Part shown: piece by piece, positions 8,491 to 16,683 of the stretch
Layout of the letters: each line of letters begins with the position of its first letter
Numbering within the stretch: position 1 is the stretch's first letter
NCBI RefSeq assembly: GCF_000411555.1
Contig: NZ_KE150486.1
Span: 682,001-746,000 of the forward strand
Direction: 5' to 3'
From: Atopobium sp. oral taxon 199 str. F0494
Lineage (GTDB): Bacteria > Actinomycetota > Coriobacteriia > Coriobacteriales > Atopobiaceae
DNA length: 64,000 nucleotides
Made by a program: the position numbers and the translations under genes
The notes under the pieces: model-generated
What the model was told of the DNA's origin: nothing
What the model saw: the letters and a program-made list of their open reading frames with translations, nothing else
Databases searched by the model: none

Positions 8491-9411
8491 TTACATGGTG
8501 CCGAAGGCCTTAAAGGCATCCCGGCTTCCCTTGGTAACATCGATGTCTTTCCACTTGCCAAAATCAAGTCTGCCAGGATGATGGTTCTTACGATCACCCT
8601 CCGGAGGGAGCTGCATGTAATCACCGTATCCCAACCGCAAAAGCTTGTCGTATTCTTTGGGAAGAACCGTAGTGATGTCTTCAAACGGAACACGAACGGT
8701 CGGAAATACATCGCTTTTGCTCATGGTCCAATTTTCGGGATCAGGCTCAACGAAACTGGCGTAAACGTCGGTTTTTTCATGCTCACCAAGACGAGCCGCC
8801 CTGTCCCAATGGCTCAAAATGAACTTTGACGGAACATGCAGAATTCGTAAAGCCCAGTGAATCAAAAAACACCCCACGAGAGCCACTTTGCGTTTCCAGC
8901 CTCCCAAAGGTATATGCGGCCTGGGTGTTGCGCGCAGGAAATTCAGACGTCCCCAAAACCAGGTACGCCGCCGCGCGCGGGCATATATTTTTGGATCTTG
9001 GGGGACCTTGTCGAACGGGAAGATGCCAATGGAGATAGCATAGGTAAACGGACAGCCCATGAACTCGTCAGGTACGCAGACCGTATCTCTCAAAGACAGG
9101 TTAGAATTCACCGCAGGAAAGAAGTCGTCGGTACGGCCGTTTTGAATGATGAAGTCCGGTCGGATACGCGACGGACCCTCTGAGAGAAACGTCTCATAGT
9201 CCTCGCGAAACATCGAAATGTCCACATCGTCATCCCAGGGAATGAAACCCTTATGCCGAATGGCACCAATCTCGGTACCGCCGTACGCTTGATAGGAAAT
9301 ACCCAGCTCACCACAGACACGATCAAGCTCGTCCATCAGCATGGTGGAAAGAATCTGGACCCGGCGCAATTCCTTTGGGTCATCATAGCTTCTATACGTT
9401 TCAAATCCCAC
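8491..9411 (-). CDS. licD: LicD family phosphotransferase (copy 1)
   Basis: LicD enzymes transfer phosphocholine, or a related phospho-alcohol, from a CDP carrier to a glycan. The hallmark GTEIGAIRHKGFIPWDDDVD is at residues 45-64, with the metal-binding acidic run D60-D64. The C-terminal YGDYMQLPPEGDRKNHHP is shared with copy 2. The frame opens at a TTG (9429), but GGAG five bases before a GTG at 9411 makes that start better. It is upstream of the flippase and divergent from a glycosyltransferase. The transferred group may be choline phosphate or the product of the 11.5 kb cytidylyltransferase. Confidence 0.9.
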   Translation of the reverse strand: MGFETYRSYDDPKELRRVQILSTMLMDELDRVCGELGISYQAYGGTEIGAIRHKGFIPWDDDVDISMFREDYETFLSEGPSRIRPDFIIQNGRTDDFFPAVNSNLSLRDTVCVPDEFMGCPFTYAISIGIFPFDKVPQDPKIYARARRRTWFWGRLNFLRATPRPHIPLGGWKRKVALVGCFLIHWALRILHVPSKFILSHWDRAARLGEHEKTDVYASFVEPDPENWTMSKSDVFPTVRVPFEDITTVLPKEYDKLLRLGYGDYMQLPPEGDRKNHHPGRLDFGKWKDIDVTKGSRDAFKAFGTM

Positions 9412-9501
9412 AAAGACTCCAGCCGACAAGTTTCGGTCAATGTTTCTATAATACAGGTAATAAAACGCTCCACAACAAACGCCTCACGACGGGATGATAT
9501 C

Positions 9502-10293
9502 ATGTACACATCAGCCGATCACACCTTTGCTATATGCGCCTACGGGGAAAGCCCGTATTTGGAAGAGCTCATCCACTCGCTTAAGGAGCAGACGCTCTCT
9601 ACTACGCTGCTCCTCGCAACCTCCACTCCCAATGATTTGATTCGCGGCCTTTGCGAGAAGTACGACATCAGAATGTATGTCAATGACGGACCCGGAGGCA
9701 TCGCCGGAGATTGGAACTTTGCCGTCAGCTGCTGCGACACTCCTTTAGTAACTATCGCCCACCAGGACGATATATACAAGCCCGCCTATGCCGAAGAAAT
9801 GCTTACGCGCATAAACTCTTCAATTTTACCTCTCATATACTTCACCAATTACAGCGAGCTCAGAGACGGGCGTGAAGTGAATGACAACAGACTGTTGAGT
9901 GTCAAGCGCCGTCTGCTCTATTCCCTTGGCAAGCTTGAAAACGCAGGCAAACGATGGGCAAAGCGACGCGCGCTTGAGCTGGGGTGTGCCATCTGCTGCC
10001 CTTCTGTCACCCTCTGTCTCCCCAATCTTGAGCTTCCTGTTTTTGAAGCCGGATTCGGCTCAAACCTCGATTGGCAGGCATGGGAGAGAATCAGCCGCAA
10101 GGAGGGGGATTTCCTTTACAACACAAATGTTTTGATGCTCCATCGGATTCATGAAGATTCCGAAACCAGCCATCTCATACGCGATAACCGCCGCGAGGCA
10201 GAAGACCTTGCAATGCTTAAAAAGTTCTGGCCGGCTCCTATAGCGGAACTTATCAACCTTGCCTACAAAAGAGGTCAAAAAAGCAATGGGTGA
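9502..10293 (+). CDS. Family 2-like glycosyltransferase
   Basis: 263 residues counted from the ATG at 9502, which follows GGGATG. The open frame extends further upstream into the licD promoter but looks non-coding there. The protein begins TFAICAYGESPYLEELIHSL and has VNDGPGGIAGDWNFA, then an IAHQDDIY stretch as the DxD-equivalent metal site. It is a GT-A fold enzyme of the kind that adds sugars in capsule or teichoic-like glycan synthesis. A TATAAT at 9447-9452 is a plausible -10 element. The acceptor and donor are unknown. Confidence 0.8.
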   Translation: MYTSADHTFAICAYGESPYLEELIHSLKEQTLSTTLLLATSTPNDLIRGLCEKYDIRMYVNDGPGGIAGDWNFAVSCCDTPLVTIAHQDDIYKPAYAEEMLTRINSSILPLIYFTNYSELRDGREVNDNRLLSVKRRLLYSLGKLENAGKRWAKRRALELGCAICCPSVTLCLPNLELPVFEAGFGSNLDWQAWERISRKEGDFLYNTNVLMLHRIHEDSETSHLIRDNRREAEDLAMLKKFWPAPIAELINLAYKRGQKSNG

Positions 10294-10411
10294 GAAAGGC
10301 TGTCTTGCGGTCAAGGCCTCCCTGCACCTCTTGAGGCCGCTCCTGCGTTTCTTGTATAAGCTCTTGCCCTTCACGAGCGGCGCAGTCGCCTTCCATGCCT
10401 TGTATACTTAA
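10286..10411 (+). CDS. Possible 41-residue cationic leucine-rich peptide
   Basis: An ATG at 10286 overlaps the end of the glycosyltransferase by 8 bases and runs to TAA at 10411. GAGG lies about ten bases upstream. The product starts MGEKGCLAVKASLHLLRPLL and continues RFLYKLLPFTSGAVAFHALYT. It is basic, leucine-rich and could be an amphipathic or membrane-associated helix. It fills most of the gap before the aminotransferase gene. No family is recognised. It may be a chance ORF, since the predicted promoter region of the next gene also lies here. Confidence 0.3.
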   Translation: MGEKGCLAVKASLHLLRPLLRFLYKLLPFTSGAVAFHALYT

Positions 10412-10441
10412 AACGTTCTGACCAAAAATCATTGGAGAGCC

Positions 10442-11527
10442 ATGCTTAACTTTGCCGTTGGACCCGTACCATCCGCTGATGAGATTCGCGCGCTGGGCGC
10501 ACAAAATGTTCCTTATTTCAGAACCCCGGAGTTTTCCGCCGTCATGCTCGAAAACGAGCGGCTCCTCTGCAAGATGGCACACGCTCCAAAAGACTCCCGC
10601 GCCGTATTTGTCACGGGCTCCGGCACTTCTGCCATGGAAGCCGTAGTCACAGGTACATTAACCCGCGACGATAAAGCGCTCGTGGTTGACGGTGGCAGTT
10701 TCGGACATCGCTTCCGCCAGATGCTTGAACTCCACGAGATTCCTCATACCGCTCTTGAACTTACCTACGGTACTCCCCTTACCGAAGCCGACTTATCTCC
10801 TTTTGACGGCAAAGGCTACACTGCATTTCTTGTCAATTTGGGTGAGACCTCTCAAGGCATCCTGTACGACGCGGACCTTATCGCCCGTTTTTGCGAGAAG
10901 AACAATCTTTTTCTCATTGTTGACGGCATCAGTTCGTTTTTAGCTGACCCCTTTGATATGGAAGCCTTAGGAGCAGGCGTACTGATTACAGGCGCGCAAA
11001 AGGCTCTTGCCTGCCCTCCGGGCATAGCTCCAATTGTGCTTGCTCCTCATGCTGTCGAGCGCATCACAAACATTAAAGCGCCGTGCATGTACTTGGACCT
11101 TAATGCTCTGCTCGAAAACGGCCAGCGGGGACAGACTCCCTTTACCCCTGCCGTCAGCACCCTCATTCAGATCAACAAGCGTCTTCAGATGATTGAAGAA
11201 ACCGGAGGCGCCGACGCGGAAGTTGCACGCACGGCCGCCGTCGCGCGAGACTTCCGTGAGCGCGCAGCGGATCTGCCTTTTGACATGCGCCTTGTTTCTC
11301 CCTCGAATGCCGTAACGTTTTTGCATACGCGCACCTATTCCGCAAAGCACATCTTCCAGACCCTGAAAGACGATTACGGTATGTGGGTCTGTCCAAATGG
11401 CGGAGCCAACGCCGACACCTCGTTCCGTGTGGGTCATATCGGATGTCACCCGCTCAGCGACAACGCTCTTCTGGTAGCAGCTCTCTTTGATCTCAAGCGT
11501 CGAGGTCTTCTGACTCCAAGGAAGTAA
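10442..11527 (+). CDS. Class V PLP aminotransferase, 2-aminoethylphosphonate transaminase (PhnW)-like
   Basis: 361 residues of fold type I. The N-terminus LNFAVGPVPSADEIRALG matches the GPxxxxxxV start of PhnW and serine-pyruvate type enzymes. GSGTSAMEAVV (59-69) is the phosphate-binding region, VDGISS (160-165) holds the cofactor Asp161, and GAQKAL holds Lys187 as the predicted PLP lysine. It probably interconverts an amino-alkyl compound and an aldehyde. No PEP mutase is visible, so a true phosphonate pathway is not supported here. It is four bases from the cytidylyltransferase fusion, pointing to a joint role in making a CDP-linked amino-alcohol or related group. Confidence 0.82.
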   Translation: MLNFAVGPVPSADEIRALGAQNVPYFRTPEFSAVMLENERLLCKMAHAPKDSRAVFVTGSGTSAMEAVVTGTLTRDDKALVVDGGSFGHRFRQMLELHEIPHTALELTYGTPLTEADLSPFDGKGYTAFLVNLGETSQGILYDADLIARFCEKNNLFLIVDGISSFLADPFDMEALGAGVLITGAQKALACPPGIAPIVLAPHAVERITNIKAPCMYLDLNALLENGQRGQTPFTPAVSTLIQINKRLQMIEETGGADAEVARTAAVARDFRERAADLPFDMRLVSPSNAVTFLHTRTYSAKHIFQTLKDDYGMWVCPNGGANADTSFRVGHIGCHPLSDNALLVAALFDLKRRGLLTPRK

Positions 11528-11530
11528 TCT

Positions 11531-12874
11531 ATGACAAAGGTAATTACATACGGTACTTTTGACCTGCTTCATTACGGTCATATCAACCTTCTCAAACGGG
11601 CAAAAGAGCTTGGGGACTACCTTATCGTCGGCGTAACGGCCGAGGCCTACGATATGGCCCGCGGAAAGATTAACGTTACACAATCGCTTTCCGAACGCAT
11701 CGAAAATGTACGTGAGACCGGTCTTGCCGACGAAATTATTGTCGAAGAGTACGAAGGTCAAAAGATTGACGATATCAAACGCTATGGCATTGACATTTTT
11801 GCCATCGGCTCCGATTGGAAAGACAAGTTTGATTACCTTTCCGACTATTGCAAGGTGGTATATCTCGATCGCACCAAAGGTATCTCAAGCACAAGCCTGC
11901 GTGCAGAGGACAACCGTCTCAAAGTCGGCCTCATCGGTGACGCTCCTTGGCTGGACAAGTACCGCCGGCAAGCCCGGTTTGTCAACGGCATGGAGATTGT
12001 AGGGGTCGCAACTTCCCACAAAGAGTCGCTCGCTAAAGGACTCGCCGCACTCCCTCTGGTTACAAGCAACATCGACGAACTTCTCGCCGCCGTAGATGCG
12101 GTAATCATCTCTTCCGACCCGCTGTTGCACCACGCGCAGGTGGAGCATGCGCTCAAGGCGGGCAAGCATGTGCTGTGCGAGTCTCCGTTTGCTCTCACGA
12201 CCCATGAAGGCGAGGCGCTGGCGTCATACGCAAGCGAACACAACCTTGTGCTCCAAGACGCCATCAAGACCGCCTATTCCACGGCGTATCACCGACTCTG
12301 TCTGCTGGTCAAGGGTGGGAAAATTGGTAAGGTCGTCTCCGTCGACGCAACTTGCACCACACTCCGTTACAGCAAAGACGACAACGCGGTTTCGGGCGCT
12401 AACTGGGGCGGCATGGGCGAATGGGGTCCCATCGCGCTGCTTCCCATTTTCCAGCTTTTGGGCACCGGCTATACGTCTAGGCAGATAGTCGCCCGCGGCG
12501 AGAAGGGCTATGTGCACGAAGGGGAATTCACCAAGATTGATTTGGTGTACCCGAATGCGGTTGCCTCCATGAAGGTAGCTACCGGCGTTAAATCTGAAGG
12601 CGAACTGATCGTCTCCGGCACCGATGCCTACGTGTATGTCCCCGCGCCCTGGTGGAAGACTGACTACTTTGAAATCCGCTACGAGAACCCTGCCGACAAT
12701 AAGCGCTACTTTTATCAGCTTGAAGGCGAAGGATTTCGCTACGAACTCATCACCTTTGTGCAAGCGGTATCCACGGGTCGGGAAAATTCTTACATCACGC
12801 GAGACATTTCATCCGCACTCTGTCAGATTATGGGCGACTACTACAACAACCCTGACACCCTCAGAATCGACTAA
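11531..12874 (+). CDS. Cytidylyltransferase (TagD-like) fused to Gfo/Idh/MocA-like domain
   Basis: 447 residues. Residues 4-125 are a complete TagD/glycerol-3-phosphate cytidylyltransferase-like domain: H14-Y-G-H17 in TFDLLHYGHINLL, GSDWKDKFDYLS (93-104) and RTKGISSTSLR (114-124). Residues about 130-445 resemble a Gfo/Idh/MocA oxidoreductase (VGVATSHKESLAK, DAVIISSDPLLH, HALKAGKHVLCESPFAL). The usual EKP lysine is replaced (E217-S218-P219), and the N-terminal GxGxxG is absent (LIGDAPWL). The second domain may therefore not be a normal dehydrogenase. AGGAAG overlaps the end of the aminotransferase gene, so the two are coupled. It likely makes a CDP-alcohol used by a LicD enzyme. The substrate is unknown. 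Confidence 0.82.
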   Translation: MTKVITYGTFDLLHYGHINLLKRAKELGDYLIVGVTAEAYDMARGKINVTQSLSERIENVRETGLADEIIVEEYEGQKIDDIKRYGIDIFAIGSDWKDKFDYLSDYCKVVYLDRTKGISSTSLRAEDNRLKVGLIGDAPWLDKYRRQARFVNGMEIVGVATSHKESLAKGLAALPLVTSNIDELLAAVDAVIISSDPLLHHAQVEHALKAGKHVLCESPFALTTHEGEALASYASEHNLVLQDAIKTAYSTAYHRLCLLVKGGKIGKVVSVDATCTTLRYSKDDNAVSGANWGGMGEWGPIALLPIFQLLGTGYTSRQIVARGEKGYVHEGEFTKIDLVYPNAVASMKVATGVKSEGELIVSGTDAYVYVPAPWWKTDYFEIRYENPADNKRYFYQLEGEGFRYELITFVQAVSTGRENSYITRDISSALCQIMGDYYNNPDTLRID

Positions 12875-12891
12875 GTTTTCTCCTAAGATTC

Positions 12892-13839
12892 TCACTTGAT
12901 TTTGAGTTCGCGCCAGTCGGGCGTCGCTGAGAGCACCGTACCTATAATGATGACGATACAACACACTGCGGCTAGCGGCGTCGGTATCGCCTCAGGCATG
13001 ATGGCCGGCAGCAGCACGCCCGCAAGAGCCGCAAAAATAACAGCCCATGCAGAATACGAAATGTTCAGCGCCATGCCGCGAGAGGCTCCAATAGCGTCAA
13101 TCGCTTTGTAGTAGAAGAGATACGATACGGTACCGGCTAAAGCAGCGAGAAGAACAACGACATTTGCCGGCGACACCGCCGTCTGAACGGCAAAGCCAAA
13201 CGAACCCGTCAGGGGAACCACAACAATGCCATAGGCAAGAGCTGAAGTGGTCTCGCGAATCTGAAGCGCAGTTTCATTGTCAACGGCGGCATCTTGCATA
13301 CCCCAGGCTAAAATGACCGCCTCAGAACCCCATCCAAAAACGCAGGCGCAAACGCCGATGATGCCAACGACTACGTTGCCGTTCCCGGTAACAGCATCGG
13401 CTGAAGTAAGCCCCATAAGCATGACGCCCACAAGCGCCGCGAGAAGTGCCAGCACTTGTTTGAGATTCATGCGTTCCTTCAGCAAAAGCCAGGCCAGAAC
13501 CGAACCAACCGCAGGATAAAAAGCGGAAATAGCTGCTGTATAACCCGGTCCGATATTGTTGATGGCCGCAAGATAGCCACTCATACCGATAGGGCCACCA
13601 AGCAGCGCGCCAAGCATAACCACTTTTCCACTGCGCGTTTTCAGAGCGGAAACGGTATCTTTCAGACGTCCCCGAACGCCCATGAATACCAAGAGGATCA
13701 ATGCTGCAAAAACATCATGCGCACACGCGCTGACAATTGATGCCTGAGACGCGTCAAGATACGGCGCCATGCCAAGAGCCACGCCTAAAATTACCGTATC
13801 GACCGCCCAAAGGATACCGCTCGCCAATCCGTATTGCAT
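12892..13839 (-). CDS. licB: EamA/DMT family transporter, LicB-like (probable choline uptake)
   Basis: 315 residues with ten hydrophobic helices in two EamA repeats, each with a short acidic or Gly-rich turn. AAINNIGPGYTAAISAFYPA and AIDAIGASRGMALNISYSAW are the end-of-helix signatures of the two repeats. In pneumococcus and Haemophilus the lic operon carries LicB, a DMT transporter for choline. Position 29 bases downstream of the LicC-LicA fusion, on the same strand, supports the same role. The specificity is inferred from context rather than residues. Confidence 0.8.
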   Translation of the reverse strand: MQYGLASGILWAVDTVILGVALGMAPYLDASQASIVSACAHDVFAALILLVFMGVRGRLKDTVSALKTRSGKVVMLGALLGGPIGMSGYLAAINNIGPGYTAAISAFYPAVGSVLAWLLLKERMNLKQVLALLAALVGVMLMGLTSADAVTGNGNVVVGIIGVCACVFGWGSEAVILAWGMQDAAVDNETALQIRETTSALAYGIVVVPLTGSFGFAVQTAVSPANVVVLLAALAGTVSYLFYYKAIDAIGASRGMALNISYSAWAVIFAALAGVLLPAIMPEAIPTPLAAVCCIVIIIGTVLSATPDWRELKIK

Positions 13840-13868
13840 AGTAAGGTCCTGCCTTCCCGTCCGATGCC

Positions 13869-15659
13869 TTACGCTTGATTTTCTTCATACCAGCTCAAAA
13901 GCCGGTCTACATACTGTGCGGCGTAGCGATAATAGATAAAGAACCACTCGCCCACATTTTCGCCTTCAGCCTCTTTAACAAGTGACCAAAGGTACCAGCA
14001 CCATCCTGCGAAAACCACATAGCTCCAGAAGTGACGACGCTCTTCAAACGTTGCAGCGCGTCCGAAATAATAGTCAATGGCTTTGTTGGCTTCCTCATCG
14101 GAAAGCTCGCAACATACTGTAAAAGTGCCGAAATCACTTGCCTCATCAGACATGCCCGCGTATTCCCAATCGATCAGGCTGCAGGTATCGTTCTCATCAA
14201 TAAGGAAGTTGAGACAGAAAAAGTCATTGTGGGAAATGACTGTTTTGGCATGGTCAGCATCGGCATACGCTTTAAGTTTCAAGATCTTCTCGCGCAGCTC
14301 AAAATAACCGGGAACCTCAATGGGACCGCGCTCCTTTAAGACCTTCTCATAGCTGAGGCCTTCATCAACAAAGCTGAAGCGCCGCTGAAGCACAGCTCCG
14401 CTCTCGTGAAGCGTACGGTCCATCTCCATGGCTCGCCGCAGATGCTCAAGATCATGGGGATCAAGATTCTTTGCGTTGTTCACAAAGTGAGATATTTTCC
14501 ATCCCTCTTTTTGATCTTCGTAGATAAACGTATTATCAAGGCCCAGCTCTCGAGCAAGGCGAAGACCTGCCTCTTCGCCTGCTCGGTCAACAAGCTTCTC
14601 CGTTCCGACACCGGGATGGCGATACACGTACTCTTGCGCATGCTCGCCATAGCCAACCGTAAAATGGGCGGAAAGATTGGTAAGTCCCTGCTTGAGTGGA
14701 TAAAAGTCATGAATGTCGGATTTCTCGCAGTGCAGTACAGAAACGATGTTGTCAAATATCTCGGAATCAATGTTTTCAATAAAGGTCGGATCAAATTCAC
14801 GCAGTTCATCAAGGGAGTCAAACTCATTGATAACCCCATCGGGGTATTTGCGAATAGCCATAGGAAGCTGCTTGATATGGTCAGCGTAGATATCTTCCCA
14901 CAGTTTATCGGCAGTCTCCGGCCTGTCGTAAACCGCCTCGAGAATCTCAACGAATCGTTTTGAGAAAGCACGGTCAAAATACACATGTCCAAGCATGACC
15001 CACGCGTCAAAACCACCGATCTCAACGCCAGTGATACGACCTCCCGACCCCTCTTTCAGGCACCACTCTTTCGTAGGTCCCGCGACATAAGCAGCCGAGT
15101 AATACGCGCCATACACGTAATGTTCAAAGGGATTGACGGTAAAGTAGTCGTCTGATGAACAGACATAGGTATTGCCCAGTTGATTTCTGACGTGCCAGAG
15201 CGTCGAGTTGTTATTGCGCGTCGCATAGTCGGGGTTGACCACAATGGTAACGCCGTATTTGCCCGCAAGGTAAAAGAAGTACTCCTTCTTGTATCCCACA
15301 ACCACGGTGATATCAGTGATGCCTGCCTCCATAAGCTGGAGAATCTGACGTTCAATCAAAACTTCTCCACGCACTCTCAATACGCCTTTCGGCTTTTCGT
15401 ATGAGATGGGAGCAAAGCGAGAAGAAAGTCCCGCCGCCATAATAATGGCATTGTCGACGGCATACGGTTTAAGCGCTTCCAGGCCCTTTCGAGTGATCAT
15501 GCGGTCTTCAATGAGTCCTTGATCCTCAAGACTTTTGACAGCAGCGTTGACCGTTCCAAGCGAAAGCTCCGTTGCCTCAGAAAGCTGACGCTGGCTGAGC
15601 TTTTCATTTGTACTCGCAAACATCTTCAGAACAGTAAAAACATTCTTTGTCAGTGCCAT
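13869..15659 (-). CDS. licC-licA: Fused winged-HTH + LicC cytidylyltransferase + LicA choline kinase
   Basis: 596 residues in three parts. Residues 1-62 are a winged-helix DNA-binding domain (LSQRQLSEATELSLGTVNAA, then LEDQGLI). Residues 70-300 are a LicC-type nucleotidyltransferase: IIMAAGLSSRFAPISYEKPKG (72-92, split: IIMAAGLSSRFAP and ISYEKPKG) and a metal site SSDDYF (168-173). Residues about 308-590 are a LicA-type kinase with H477-N-D-F and IDWEYAGMSDEASDFG (496-511). One protein could phosphorylate choline and convert phosphocholine to CDP-choline for the LicD enzymes. GGGAGG precedes the ATG. The promoter carries a near-perfect inverted repeat, suggesting the HTH part senses and regulates its own operon. 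Confidence 0.9.
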   Translation of the reverse strand: MALTKNVFTVLKMFASTNEKLSQRQLSEATELSLGTVNAAVKSLEDQGLIEDRMITRKGLEALKPYAVDNAIIMAAGLSSRFAPISYEKPKGVLRVRGEVLIERQILQLMEAGITDITVVVGYKKEYFFYLAGKYGVTIVVNPDYATRNNNSTLWHVRNQLGNTYVCSSDDYFTVNPFEHYVYGAYYSAAYVAGPTKEWCLKEGSGGRITGVEIGGFDAWVMLGHVYFDRAFSKRFVEILEAVYDRPETADKLWEDIYADHIKQLPMAIRKYPDGVINEFDSLDELREFDPTFIENIDSEIFDNIVSVLHCEKSDIHDFYPLKQGLTNLSAHFTVGYGEHAQEYVYRHPGVGTEKLVDRAGEEAGLRLARELGLDNTFIYEDQKEGWKISHFVNNAKNLDPHDLEHLRRAMEMDRTLHESGAVLQRRFSFVDEGLSYEKVLKERGPIEVPGYFELREKILKLKAYADADHAKTVISHNDFFCLNFLIDENDTCSLIDWEYAGMSDEASDFGTFTVCCELSDEEANKAIDYYFGRAATFEERRHFWSYVVFAGWCWYLWSLVKEAEGENVGEWFFIYYRYAAQYVDRLLSWYEENQA

Positions 15660-15726
15660 ACAACCTCCCTGCGTTCATACCTGTGCAGCATCGTAACTGT
15701 CGGTATAACGCCATAGTACTACTAAC

Positions 15727-15765
15727 GTGTTCAATTTATTAGCATTATAACAATAATTTGAACAC
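15727..15765 (-). promoter_or_regulatory. licC-licA promoter with operator-like inverted repeat
   Basis: On the minus strand TATAAT (15749-15744) is a consensus -10 box, with TTGCGT 18 bases upstream as a weak -35. GTGTTCAATTTATT (15727-15740) and AATAATTTGAACAC (15752-15765) form an inverted repeat with 13 of 14 positions matching and an 11-base centre that contains the -10 box. A regulator bound here would block transcription. The fused winged-helix domain of the downstream enzyme is the obvious candidate. Confidence 0.75.
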
Positions 15766-15772
15766 AGACGCA

Positions 15773-15808
15773 AGAAAAAACGCTACCTGCATATACGACA
15801 GGTAGCGC
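15773..15808 (-). terminator. Rho-independent terminator of the rml-licD operon region
   Basis: CGCTACCTG (15781-15789) pairs with CAGGTAGCG (15799-15807). On the minus strand the stem is followed by TTTTTT (15780-15775). It lies about 30 bases past the end of licD copy 2. Confidence 0.85.
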
Positions 15809-15837
15809 TTTAGCACACGTCAGATATTCAGAGCGTC

Positions 15838-16683
15838 TCAGTACGGCCCGAAATCCAAACGGGCGGGATAATGGTTCTTGCGTTTCTCGACAGGCGGAAG
15901 CTGCATGTAATCACCATACATAAGTTCAAGCTGGTGTTCGAGATCACGCGGGAAGGCGACCATCATACCTTCGTACTCAAGTTTCTTTACTGGAAAAATA
16001 TCATCAAGATAATACGTCTGCGTCCATTTATTGGTGTCGTTCATATAGGCAATACGCTTGGTCTTTACCTGCGCATAGCGGTTACGAGCCTCTTGTTCAC
16101 GTTTATACATGTTGCGTGTCGAGACGTGAAAAAGCTTACAGACGCTTCTGCCGATTACCACGCCGGCGCGCAATAGCTTGCCCTTGATGCCGTCAGCAAT
16201 AATGACGGGATGCGGCACCTCGACAAGAATGCGCATGTGCGACCAGAACCATGTGTCATTCGCTTGCTTTTTGTAAGCTTTTTCATCATCCGAAACATTG
16301 TCAAAGCAGTACACGTCTAAGAAGATGCCCAAATCAAGCGGAAGCGTTGCAAGCGCCTCTTCGCAGAACTGCGTTTCCTTGAGCATGATACGCGTCGTGG
16401 GAAACGGATAGTTGCTGTCGCGCTCCGTATTGATAATGGTGTACTTGTCAGCCCATTCGCGATCGTATATCTCAAGCAGCTTGTGGAAATCCTCAGCCGG
16501 AAGCGCAACGTCGATATCGTCATCCCAAGGTATAAAACCCTTATGGCGCAAGGCGCCGATACCTGTTCCCGCAATACCAAAATAGCGAAGGTTATGCTGC
16601 TCACATGTACCAATAAAATCCTTGAAAATCATGCGTTCAACGCGCTGCAGATGGTGCAGGGTTTCTTCATCGTATTCGCGCAT
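15838..16683 (-). CDS. licD: LicD family phosphotransferase (copy 2)
   Basis: 281 residues. The core GTGIGALRHKGFIPWDDDID spans residues 39-58, with acidic D54-D58, and the C-terminal YGDYMQLPPVEKRKNHYPA resembles copy 1. The ATG at 16683 overlaps the rmlB stop as TAATG, so translation is coupled; the longer open frame upstream lies inside rmlB. It ends the tyrS-rmlADB operon run and is followed by a strong terminator. Two LicD copies may place phosphocholine on two residues or use two different CDP donors. Confidence 0.92.
   Translation of the reverse strand: MREYDEETLHHLQRVERMIFKDFIGTCEQHNLRYFGIAGTGIGALRHKGFIPWDDDIDVALPAEDFHKLLEIYDREWADKYTIINTERDSNYPFPTTRIMLKETQFCEEALATLPLDLGIFLDVYCFDNVSDDEKAYKKQANDTWFWSHMRILVEVPHPVIIADGIKGKLLRAGVVIGRSVCKLFHVSTRNMYKREQEARNRYAQVKTKRIAYMNDTNKWTQTYYLDDIFPVKKLEYEGMMVAFPRDLEHQLELMYGDYMQLPPVEKRKNHYPARLDFGPY

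Noticed and set aside
10967-11761. Minus-strand ORF of 264 codons opposite the aminotransferase
   Set aside because: Antisense shadow that crosses two well-supported genes and lacks any start signal.
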